A stretch of 64,000 nt of DNA from Burkholderiales bacterium (GTDB lineage: Bacteria > Pseudomonadota > Gammaproteobacteria > Burkholderiales > Burkholderiaceae_C). Position 1 is the first letter of the stretch, and every line of letters starts with the position of its first letter. The translations under genes and the position numbers were made by a program. Positions 51,606 through 60,074 of the stretch are shown here, in pieces. Location: contig JADJDV010000007.1 of the NCBI GenBank assembly GCA_016702555.1, forward strand, positions 496,001 to 560,000, given 5' to 3'. Below the pieces are notes generated by a model, which did not search any database, was not told the DNA's origin, and was given only the letters and a program-made list of their open reading frames with translations.

Positions 51606-53456
51606 CTAACGCTTCGAACTGGCGTTGCCCGCGGAGTCAAGCTTGCTCTTGACCAGCATGTCGGTTTGATCGGAGGGAAGAGGGGCCAGCAGAGCCCGTT
51701 CACGATTGACGTGAGCGAGTACCTGATCAGTTGCCGGAGCTTTGGGCTGTGTGACCCACCCGGTATCGTCGCCGTTCATCGTCAGCTCGTATGACTGTGA
51801 GTCATTTCGAACCCAGACTTGCACGCGGTCGCGCTGGACACCTTGTGTATGTAGGACATAGCGTGCAGTCGTTGCATCCGTACCCAGCAGGCGACCTCGG
51901 AATGCATCGATGCAGGAAGGCTGTCCAGCCGTAAACAGAAGACCAGCCAGGAAATCGGTTTGCTGCCAGCGGCCGGATATTGCACCAGGCGGCAAACCAG
52001 AAGGCCCGATGACCACCATGGGGACGCGAGACAGGGCGCCTGCGCCGAAGCGCGCGATTTCGGCAGGACGCACAATCGTCATGGTTCGATGGTCGCCGGT
52101 GACGAGCAAAACGCCATTGCCGAAGTAGCCGCGCGCCATCAGGCCGCGAATGAACAAATCAACCTGTTTATCGGCCCAGCGGAACGCTTGCACCTCGTCG
52201 CCGATCGTGGTGCCCGGAACGTGAAACGGCGGGTGTGTCGACACCGTCAACAGCGTGGAGAAATGCAGTCCCCCCGTGCGTTCCCGGTCATACCAATCGA
52301 GGTAGCGATCGTAGAGCGCTTTATCGCCCGCATCGCTGAACCCTCCGCGCGGATAGTGGGCGTAGAAGGGATGATTTGCCCCCTCGACGTGCATGAATCC
52401 AAGGCCTTTGATCCAGTTTCCCTTATCCAGAAAACCAAGATCGCCCGTGGTAAAAAACTCGCTGCTGTAGCCTGCTGCGTGGAGTTGCGGAAACAGGTCA
52501 GGCACGATGGGTTGTTCGTATCCCGAATATGCTTTCGAGCTCTCATAGCGGCCTACGGCGGGGAGCGGTACACGCCCCGTTAGCAGGGCGATGAGACCTC
52601 CGTCCGTGGTAAAGCCATTGGCATGAAAATCCGGCAGGTAACTGGCATCACGAGCCCAAGCATCCAATAAAGGCGTGCTGTCTTGCAGCCCACCCAGCAA
52701 CTGGCTGTGATAGGCAGAGAGCGACTCCACCACGAGCAGTATGACTGAGCGCGGGCGCACTGCATGCGTGTTCGTGCATGTTCGCTCGATCGTCTGCAGC
52801 TGGGCCAGCAACGCGGCGTGCTGATGGGGCGAGAACTGGCGGTTGACGCCGTCCGGCCGATTGCCGCGCAGGACATCGCGAAAAGCACTGGCGTGCACAT
52901 AGTCCACGGGGCTGGCCAACAGGCTGGTTGCTGCCAGGGCTGCGGCAAGCAAACCTGTCGCGCCGGCTGCACGCACCCGGTGAGGAATGCGCCAGATCAG
53001 TGTCACCCATCCGATGAGCGCCAAAATCCAGCCCCCCAACCACAATGCTCCGCGCCAGCCGGTCAGCAATGGGAAAACCACCGACCAAGCCGATCTGGCC
53101 TCACCGCCATAGCGAAAAAAATCCGTGACGCGCAGCCGGAAGCCAAAAATCAGGTAGACCCCGAGATCGATCGCATAGGTACAAACAAGCGCGAACGCGA
53201 CAGCAGTTGGCAGCAGGCGCCAGACACCGGGGCGCAGCAGTGCCGCGGCAGCGGCCAGCATTACCAATAGGGACGTGGGAAGCAGGTCCTGCAACAGCAC
53301 GGGGCCGTCCAGGCAATTCACGCAGTCCATGTACGCGCCATATCCGGAGCGAACCGCCAGCATGCGCGAGGCCAGCAGCACCATCCATCCACCGGATGCG
53401 AGGAGCGCAATCAGCCAGAACAAGCGACTGTCCTGGTTCAAGAATCTACGCTTCAC
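51606..53456 (-). CDS. LtaS/OpgB-like membrane sulfatase-fold phosphotransferase
   Basis: About 616 residues. Four to five N-terminal membrane helices, then a large periplasmic alkaline-phosphatase-superfamily domain. It opens with RSVILLVVESLSAY (metal-binding Glu), continues with GFTTDGGLI (Thr283 as likely nucleophile), and ends in LLVTGDHRTM. This is the LtaS / OpgB layout, enzymes that move glycerol-phosphate from phosphatidylglycerol to envelope glycans. GTG 53456 is chosen as start (11-bp overlap with ugpQ); a GTG at 53465 and a TTG at 53504 are alternatives. Base composition is visibly less GC-rich than all neighbours, which suggests acquisition by transfer. Phosphoethanolamine transferase is the main alternative function. 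Confidence 0.75.
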   Translation of the reverse strand: MKRRFLNQDSRLFWLIALLASGGWMVLLASRMLAVRSGYGAYMDCVNCLDGPVLLQDLLPTSLLVMLAAAAALLRPGVWRLLPTAVAFALVCTYAIDLGVYLIFGFRLRVTDFFRYGGEARSAWSVVFPLLTGWRGALWLGGWILALIGWVTLIWRIPHRVRAAGATGLLAAALAATSLLASPVDYVHASAFRDVLRGNRPDGVNRQFSPHQHAALLAQLQTIERTCTNTHAVRPRSVILLVVESLSAYHSQLLGGLQDSTPLLDAWARDASYLPDFHANGFTTDGGLIALLTGRVPLPAVGRYESSKAYSGYEQPIVPDLFPQLHAAGYSSEFFTTGDLGFLDKGNWIKGLGFMHVEGANHPFYAHYPRGGFSDAGDKALYDRYLDWYDRERTGGLHFSTLLTVSTHPPFHVPGTTIGDEVQAFRWADKQVDLFIRGLMARGYFGNGVLLVTGDHRTMTIVRPAEIARFGAGALSRVPMVVIGPSGLPPGAISGRWQQTDFLAGLLFTAGQPSCIDAFRGRLLGTDATTARYVLHTQGVQRDRVQVWVRNDSQSYELTMNGDDTGWVTQPKAPATDQVLAHVNRERALLAPLPSDQTDMLVKSKLDSAGNASSKR

Positions 53457-54219
53457 CGTTCTCACATCCAGTGCGCTGATCGATGACTGGACTGAAAAAA
53501 TCAACCCGATCGGTCACGATGCCGTCGGTGCCCAGGGCGATCAGGCGCTCGGCCGCCGATTCATCGTTCACCGTGTAGGAGAGGCAGCGCATGCCGAACG
53601 CCTTGACGCGCGCCACCAGTGCGGCGTCCCACAGCGCATGGTTGCAGACGATGGCGGTGCAGTGCAGCTGTTGGGCGTAATCGAGGCAGCCGTCCCACAG
53701 TGTGTCCAGCAGCAGGCCGCGCGGCAGTTGCGGTGCAGCCTGCAGGGCGCCCAGCAGCGATTCGGGGCGGAACGAGGTCAGCAGCGGCGGCACGGCGGCG
53801 TTGCGCCACAGGCGCGCGGCCAACTCGGCGACGGCGCGGCCGGTGGGCTCTTCCTGTCCCGGCGTCGGCTTGATCTCGATGTCGAGAAAGTGGTGGTTGG
53901 CCAGGCACCAGCGCGCCAGGTTTTCCAGCGTCGGCAGCGGCTCGCCAGCGTAGGCGCGCGAATGCCAGCCGCCGGCGTCGAGCCGGGCCAGCGTCGACCA
54001 GGGCTGCTCACCCGCCACGCCGTGGCCGTTGCTGGTGCGCTCCAGCGTGCTGTCGTGCAGCAGGAACGGTACGCCATCGCTGGAGAGCTTGGCGTCGCAC
54101 TCGAACATGCGGTAACCGTGCTGAGCACCTAGGCGAAAGGCCGCCAGCGTGTTCTCGGGCGCCAATTTTCCGGCGCCGCGATGCGCGATCCAGAACGGGT
54201 AGGGCCAGTCGCCAATCAT
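53446..54219 (-). CDS. ugpQ: Glycerophosphodiester phosphodiesterase
   Basis: The 257-residue cytoplasmic enzyme has the GDPD signature IAHRGAGKLAPENT (His13, Arg14, Glu22), FECDAKLSSDG (Glu40, Asp42) and His55 in LLHDSTLE. It cleaves glycerophosphodiesters to glycerol-3-phosphate and an alcohol. It lies behind the ugp importer, as in E. coli, but a dehydrogenase gene intervenes. Confidence 0.93.
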   Translation of the reverse strand: MIGDWPYPFWIAHRGAGKLAPENTLAAFRLGAQHGYRMFECDAKLSSDGVPFLLHDSTLERTSNGHGVAGEQPWSTLARLDAGGWHSRAYAGEPLPTLENLARWCLANHHFLDIEIKPTPGQEEPTGRAVAELAARLWRNAAVPPLLTSFRPESLLGALQAAPQLPRGLLLDTLWDGCLDYAQQLHCTAIVCNHALWDAALVARVKAFGMRCLSYTVNDESAAERLIALGTDGIVTDRVDFFSPVIDQRTGCENGEA

Positions 54220-54322
54220 GGGGAGTTTGGGGTCGGGTGCGGGTTTTTCACTTTCCGAAGGCCGCGGAGCAGGCCATGTCAGCGAACGCCGTGCCCGGAC
54301 CTGCGCCGGGCACTGGCGTTGT

Positions 54323-54346
54323 CCCCCCTCGCGCAGCAGAGGGGGG
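54323..54346. repeat. C-run/G-run inverted repeat between ugpQ and the dehydrogenase
   Basis: A perfect 8-bp stem CCCCCCTC / GAGGGGGG surrounds GCGCAGCA. A second inverted repeat of GTGCCCGG / CCGGGCAC lies just left of it. No T run follows on either strand, so termination is uncertain. Confidence 0.55.
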
Positions 54347-54362
54347 AAGGCGCGTCAGCGAC

Positions 54363-55406
54363 TCAGGGGGGTGTTCCACCGATGTCCAGCGCCGTCTTGC
54401 CGAATTGCTCGTAAGCCTCCAGCCGCGCCAGCGCGGCACGCACCTCGTCGAGCGGATAAGTCTTTTCGATCAGCGGCCGCACGCCATGGCGCTGGCAGAA
54501 GGCCAGCAGGTCGTGCAGCTCGGCGATGGTGCTCATGGTCGAGCCGATGATCTTGAGTTGGCGGATGAACAGGCGGCGGATGTCGGCGCCGGGCTGGTCG
54601 CCGCTGGTGGCGCCGCAGGTGACCAGGCGGCCGCCGCGCACCAGTGACTTCAGTGCCGCGCTCCACACCGCTTCGCCGACGTTCTCCAGCACCACGTCGA
54701 CGCCGCGCCCGCCGGTGGCAGCCAGCGCCGCCTTGGCGACGTCCTCGCGGCTGGAATCGATCACGTGGTCGGCGCCCAGGGCGCGCGCGCGTTCCAGCTT
54801 GTCGGCGTGGCGCGAGGTGACGATGACGCGCGCGCCCAGCACCTTGGCGATCTGCAGGCCGGCCAGCGACACGCCGCCGCCGATGCCGAAGATCAGCAGC
54901 GTCTCCCAGCTCTTCAGCTGCGCCTGGGTGGTCAGCATGCGCCAGGCCGTCAGGTGGTTGACGCCCAGCGCGGCGCCCTCGGCGAAGGACCAGTCGTCCG
55001 GCAGCGCCAGCACGTTGCGCGCCGGCAGGCTGACGTACTGCGCGAAGGTGCCGTCGCGGTGCTCGCCCAGCATCTTGTAGCGGGTGCACAGCACGTCGTC
55101 GCCGCGCAGGCAGAACTCGCAGCGGCCGCAGGACACGCCGGGGTGCAGAAACACGCGCTGGCCGGGCTTGAGCAGCGGGTCGTCGTCATCGATCTCGTCG
55201 ATCACGCCGGCGCCGTCCAGCCCCAGGATCATCGGGATCGGGTGCGTGATGCCGGCGCCGCTGTTGCGCATGTAGAGGTCGACCCGGTTCAGCGTCGCGG
55301 CGTGCAGGCGGATGCGCACCTCGCCCGGCGCGCGCGCCGGCATCGGGCGCTCGCCCACGGTGACGACTTCCATGCCGCCGTGGCCGGTGATGTAGGCAGC
55401 TTTCAT
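54363..55406 (-). CDS. Zinc-type (MDR family) alcohol dehydrogenase-like oxidoreductase
   Basis: The 347-residue product has a GroES-like N-terminal part with four structural-zinc Cys (93, 96, 99, 107). A Rossmann NAD(P) domain follows, with FGIGGGVSLAGLQIAK. At the place of the catalytic-zinc Cys the sequence is LNRVDLYMRN, so the catalytic zinc site looks degraded, as in quinone-oxidoreductase-like members. The substrate is unknown. It lies between ugpC and ugpQ, and whether it serves glycerol-phosphate metabolism is open. Confidence 0.82.
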   Translation of the reverse strand: MKAAYITGHGGMEVVTVGERPMPARAPGEVRIRLHAATLNRVDLYMRNSGAGITHPIPMILGLDGAGVIDEIDDDDPLLKPGQRVFLHPGVSCGRCEFCLRGDDVLCTRYKMLGEHRDGTFAQYVSLPARNVLALPDDWSFAEGAALGVNHLTAWRMLTTQAQLKSWETLLIFGIGGGVSLAGLQIAKVLGARVIVTSRHADKLERARALGADHVIDSSREDVAKAALAATGGRGVDVVLENVGEAVWSAALKSLVRGGRLVTCGATSGDQPGADIRRLFIRQLKIIGSTMSTIAELHDLLAFCQRHGVRPLIEKTYPLDEVRAALARLEAYEQFGKTALDIGGTPP

Positions 55407-55434
55407 GGCGTGGCTCCTTGGATGGCCTCAGGCC

Positions 55435-56457
<1,023 letters not shown>

Positions 56458-56470
56458 GGGAGATTGAATA

Positions 56471-56573
56471 CCGGACGCAGAGGACGCAAAGATTACGCAG
56501 AGGACGCAGAACAAACCATTTTTGGATTTCTTTTTTGCGTTCTCTGCGAATCCTTTGCGTCCTCTGCGTCCGG
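56471..56573. repeat. Long hairpin repeat between ugpE and ugpC (copy 2)
   Basis: The 21-bp outer arms (56471-56491 and 56553-56573) are exact complements (CCGGACGCAGAGGACGCAAA...). The inner arms continue with mismatches towards a T-rich loop. Same GACGCAAAG-type element as 28439-28550. It lies inside the ugp operon, so the mRNA would carry a large stem-loop between ugpE and ugpC. Confidence 0.8.
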
Positions 56574-56584
56574 TTGTTGGGTGT

Positions 56585-57442
56585 TCATTTCTCGGTATCC
56601 ACCAAGCCCTTGACAAACCACTTCTGCATCAGGATCACCACCAGCGCCGGCGGCAGCATGGCCAGGATGGCGGTGGCCATGACCACGTTCCACTCGACGT
56701 AGATCTCGCCGAAGATGGCGCGCTTGATGCCCAGCACGATGGGGTACATGTCTTCGCTGGTGGTCACGATCAGCGGCCACAGGTACTGGTTCCAGCCGTA
56801 GATGAACTGGATCACGAACAGCGCCGCCATGCTGGTCTTGGACAGCGGCAGCACCACATCGAAGAAGAAGCGCATCGGCCCGGCGCCGTCGATGCGCGCG
56901 GCCTCGGCCAGCTCGTCGGGCACGGTCAGGAAGAACTGGCGGAACAGGAAGGTGGCGGTGGCCGACGCGATCAGCGGCACCGTCAGGCCGGCGTAGCTGT
57001 TGAGCATTTTCAGATCGGAGACCACTTCATACGTCGGCCCGATGCGCACCTCCACCGGCAGCATCAGCGTGATGAAGATCAGCCAGAACACCAGGCCGCG
57101 GAACGGAAAGCGGAAATACACGATGGCAAACGCCGACAGCAGCGAGATGACGATCTTGCCGATGGCAATCACCATGGCGGTGACGAAGCTCACCCACAGC
57201 ATCGGCCAGCCGGCGGCAATCGTCCCGCCGCCTTCCACCTTGCCGCCGAACAGCGCCAGCCGGTAACTGCTCACCAGGTTGTCGCCGGGCAGCAGCGACA
57301 TGGGGTAGCTGCTGGCGATCTGCGAGGCCGTCTGCGTGCTGGCGATGAAGGCCAGATAGACCGGGAACGCGACGATCAGCACGCCGATGATCAGCACGAC
57401 GTGCGCAACGGCATCCAGCACGGGGCGGCGTTCGATCATCAT
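56585..57442 (-). CDS. ugpE: Glycerol-3-phosphate ABC importer permease UgpE
   Basis: The 285-residue product has six helices and the EAA loop ELAEAARIDGAGPMRFFFDV of ABC importers. The start overlaps the ugpA stop (ATGA at 57442). Together with UgpA it forms the G3P channel. Confidence 0.93.
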   Translation of the reverse strand: MMIERRPVLDAVAHVVLIIGVLIVAFPVYLAFIASTQTASQIASSYPMSLLPGDNLVSSYRLALFGGKVEGGGTIAAGWPMLWVSFVTAMVIAIGKIVISLLSAFAIVYFRFPFRGLVFWLIFITLMLPVEVRIGPTYEVVSDLKMLNSYAGLTVPLIASATATFLFRQFFLTVPDELAEAARIDGAGPMRFFFDVVLPLSKTSMAALFVIQFIYGWNQYLWPLIVTTSEDMYPIVLGIKRAIFGEIYVEWNVVMATAILAMLPPALVVILMQKWFVKGLVDTEK

Positions 57443-58323
57443 CAGTACTGCACCCTGCGTTCGACAAAGCGGAACTGGAACACCGTCAGCAGAATGACGA
57501 TGGCCATCAGGATCACCGACTGCGCGGCCGAGCCACCCATGTCCAGCGCCTTGAAGCCGTCGTAGTACACACGGTAGACCAGGATCGAGGTTTCCTTGCC
57601 CGGCCCGCCGTGCGTGGCGGCATCGACGATGGCGAAGGTGTCGAAGAAGGCGTAGATGATGTTCATCACCAGCAGGAAGAAGGTGGTGGGCGACAGCAGC
57701 GGGAACACGATGGTCCAGAAGCGCCGCCAGGGCGTGGCGCCGTCGATGGTGGCGGCCTCGATCACCGAATACGGGATGGATTGCAGCCCGGCCAGGAAGA
57801 ACAGGAAGTTGTACGAGATCTGCTTCCACACCGCCGCCAGCACGATCAGCGCCATGGCGTGGTTGGCGTTCAGCAGGTGGTTCCACTCATAGCCCAGCAG
57901 CAGCAGCAGGTAGCGGATCACGCCCCAGGGCGAGGCGAACATCATCAGCCACAGCACGCCCGCCACCACCGGCGCCACGGCGTAGGGCCAGATCAGGAGC
58001 GTCTTGTAGAAGCCCGCACCGCGCACCACGCGGTTGGCCATCACGGCCAGCAGCAGCGCCACGCTGATGCCGCAGACCGCCACGAGCACCGAGAAGATCA
58101 CCGTGATCTTGAAGGAGTTGAGGTAGCTGCTGTCATCGAACAGCCGCTCGAAATTGGCCAGGCCGACGAATTCACGGGTGGTGCCGAAGGCGTCTTCCTG
58201 CAGCAGGCTCTGGTACAGCGCCTGGCCCGCGGGCCAGAAGAAGAACACCAGCACGATCGCCAACTGCGGCGCCACCAGCAGCCAGGGCAGCCAGGCGGAC
58301 TTGAAGCGGACGCGCTTTTCCAT
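57442..58323 (-). CDS. ugpA: Glycerol-3-phosphate ABC importer permease UgpA
   Basis: The 293-residue product has six helices and the EAA loop SVIEAATIDGATPWRRFWTI. It pairs with UgpE. A 232-bp gap with a palindromic repeat and a terminator-like hairpin separates it from ugpB. Confidence 0.93.
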   Translation of the reverse strand: MEKRVRFKSAWLPWLLVAPQLAIVLVFFFWPAGQALYQSLLQEDAFGTTREFVGLANFERLFDDSSYLNSFKITVIFSVLVAVCGISVALLLAVMANRVVRGAGFYKTLLIWPYAVAPVVAGVLWLMMFASPWGVIRYLLLLLGYEWNHLLNANHAMALIVLAAVWKQISYNFLFFLAGLQSIPYSVIEAATIDGATPWRRFWTIVFPLLSPTTFFLLVMNIIYAFFDTFAIVDAATHGGPGKETSILVYRVYYDGFKALDMGGSAAQSVILMAIVILLTVFQFRFVERRVQY

Positions 58324-58406
58324 GGGCGATCAATGAGGCTTGCTTCTTGAATGGTAGCTGCTTGCGCAGTGGGGGTAGTCGCTGCAGCGGATTTTGTTTG
58401 ATGCCG

Positions 58407-58486
58407 TAGGCTGGGTAGAACGAAGTGAAACCCAGCGTTTTTCAGGCGCTTTCGCTGGGTTACGCCTTCGGCTAACCCAGCCTACA
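58407..58486. repeat. Palindromic repeat (GTAGGCTGGGT ... ACCCAGCCTAC)
   Basis: Outer arms GTAGGCTGGGT (58407-58417) and ACCCAGCCTAC (58476-58486), and inner arms ACCCAGCG / CGCTGGGT, form a two-tier palindrome. This GTAGGCTGGGTT-type element is widespread in proteobacterial intergenic DNA. It sits between ugpB and ugpA. Confidence 0.75.
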
Positions 58487-58511
58487 TAAGGGTAAGAAGC
58501 CGATTCAGTGC

Positions 58512-58547
58512 ATAAAACGCATGCCCGGCAAGTTGTGTCGGGCATGC
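58512..58547 (-). terminator. Hairpin after ugpB, terminator or attenuator
   Basis: GCATGCCCG (58520-58528) and CGGGCATGC (58539-58547) form a perfect 9-bp stem. On the minus strand it is followed by GTTTTATG. It lies just after the ugpB stop (58556) and would raise the ugpB dose relative to the downstream transport genes, as is common for binding proteins. Confidence 0.7.
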
Positions 58548-58555
58548 TGTGCGGA

Positions 58556-59872
58556 TCAACCCCGGTTGGCCTTCTGGAAGCGCTCCAGCTGCTCGTTGCC
58601 GCGCTTGACGATGGCGTCCAGCGCCTCCTTGGACGCCTTCTTGCCGGCCCACACGCCCTCCAGCTCTTCGTCGACGACGGTGCGGATCTGCACGAAGTTG
58701 CCCAGGCGGATGCCGCGCGACTTGTCGGTGGTCTTGCGGATCATCTGCTGCACGGCCACGTCGGTGCCGGGGTTCTCCTTGTAGAAGCCGGACTTTTCGG
58801 TCAGCTCGTAGGCGGCGATGGTCACCGGCAGGTAGCCGGTGCGCTTGTGGCTTTCCGACGCCACTTCGGGCTTGGACAGATGGGCGAAGAACTGGCCGAT
58901 GCCCTTGTACTCCTCGGCCTTCTTGCCCGCCATCACCCACAGGCTGGCGCCGCCGATCACGGTGTTCTGCGGCGCGCCCGTCACGTCGGGGTAGTAGGGC
59001 AGGGCGCCAATGCCGCTGGCAAACTTGGCGTTGCGCTTGACGTTGGCGTACAGGCCGGACGAGCCGGTGGTCATCGCGCACTCGCCCGAGACGAAGGTGG
59101 CGTCGGCCGCGTTGCCGCGGCCCTTGTAGACGAACAGGCCCTGCTTGGCCATGTTGGCCAGGTTCTCGATGTGGCGCACGTGCAGCGGCGTCTTGACGGC
59201 CATGCGCGTGCCCATGCCGCCAAAGCCGTTGTTCAGCGTGGCAAACAGCACGTTGTGCCAGGCGCTGAAGCTCTCCAGCTGCGTCCAGCTCACCCAGCTG
59301 GTGGTGAAGGGGCACTTGTGGCCGCTGGCCTTCAGCTTGGCCGCGGCCGAGGCGACCTCGGGCCAGGTGGTGGGCGGCTTGTTCGGGTCGATGCCGGCGG
59401 CCTTGAAGGCGTCCTTGTTGTAGTGGAACACCGTGGTCGAGCTGTTGAACGGGAAGCTCAGCATCTGCCCGTTGGGCGCCGTGTAGTAGCCGGCCACCGC
59501 GGGCACGTAGGCCTTGGGATCGAAGGCCACGCCGGCCTGCTTCATCACCTCGGCCACCGGCTTGATGGCGCCCTTGCTGGCCATCATGGTGGCGGTGCCG
59601 ACCTCGAACACCTGCAGGATGTGCGGCGCGTTGCCGGCGCGGAAGGCGGCGATGGCCGCCGTCATCGACTCGTCGTAGCTGCCCTTGAAGGTGGGCGTGA
59701 TCTTGTAGGCGCTCTGGCTGGCGTTGAATTCCTTGGCCAGGTCGTTCACCCATTCACCCAGGGCGCCGCCCATCGAATGCCACCAGTGGATTTCGGTCTG
59801 TGCCTGGGCCGGGGCCGCCAGCGAGAAGGCCAGTGCCGCGCCGATGGCGGCCAACTTGAAGCGCTGATTCAT
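58556..59872 (-). CDS. ugpB: Glycerol-3-phosphate-binding periplasmic protein UgpB
   Basis: The 438-residue product has a signal peptide (AAPAQAQ, cleavage near 25) and the family start IHWWHSMGGALGEWVNDLA. A solute-binding domain follows with FPFNSSTTVFHYNKDAF and NTVIGGASLWVMAGKK. It delivers sn-glycerol-3-phosphate or glycerophosphodiesters to UgpAE. AGGAG precedes the ATG. First gene of the ugpBAEC operon. No clear PHO box could be seen upstream. Confidence 0.92.
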   Translation of the reverse strand: MNQRFKLAAIGAALAFSLAAPAQAQTEIHWWHSMGGALGEWVNDLAKEFNASQSAYKITPTFKGSYDESMTAAIAAFRAGNAPHILQVFEVGTATMMASKGAIKPVAEVMKQAGVAFDPKAYVPAVAGYYTAPNGQMLSFPFNSSTTVFHYNKDAFKAAGIDPNKPPTTWPEVASAAAKLKASGHKCPFTTSWVSWTQLESFSAWHNVLFATLNNGFGGMGTRMAVKTPLHVRHIENLANMAKQGLFVYKGRGNAADATFVSGECAMTTGSSGLYANVKRNAKFASGIGALPYYPDVTGAPQNTVIGGASLWVMAGKKAEEYKGIGQFFAHLSKPEVASESHKRTGYLPVTIAAYELTEKSGFYKENPGTDVAVQQMIRKTTDKSRGIRLGNFVQIRTVVDEELEGVWAGKKASKEALDAIVKRGNEQLERFQKANRG

Positions 59873-60074
59873 TTTGGATGAACTCCTGGAACAAGAAAAG
59901 AAGGGGAAAAGGGCAGTCTATGTCGGTTTTGTTGCAATTACGTGGCGGAAAACCCTGTGCCCCTGCCGGGCGCATGCGGTCAATGGCCATGCATCAGATG
60001 CGGCGGGGCGGTCGCCCTAGAATCCATGGTTTTCCCTGAGGCGGCCGGCGCACGGCGCCCCCGCTCGACGCCCG

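Noticed and set aside
59873..60074. PHO box for the ugp operon
   Set aside because: No pair of CTGTCAT-like direct repeats with proper spacing could be found by eye upstream of ugpB.
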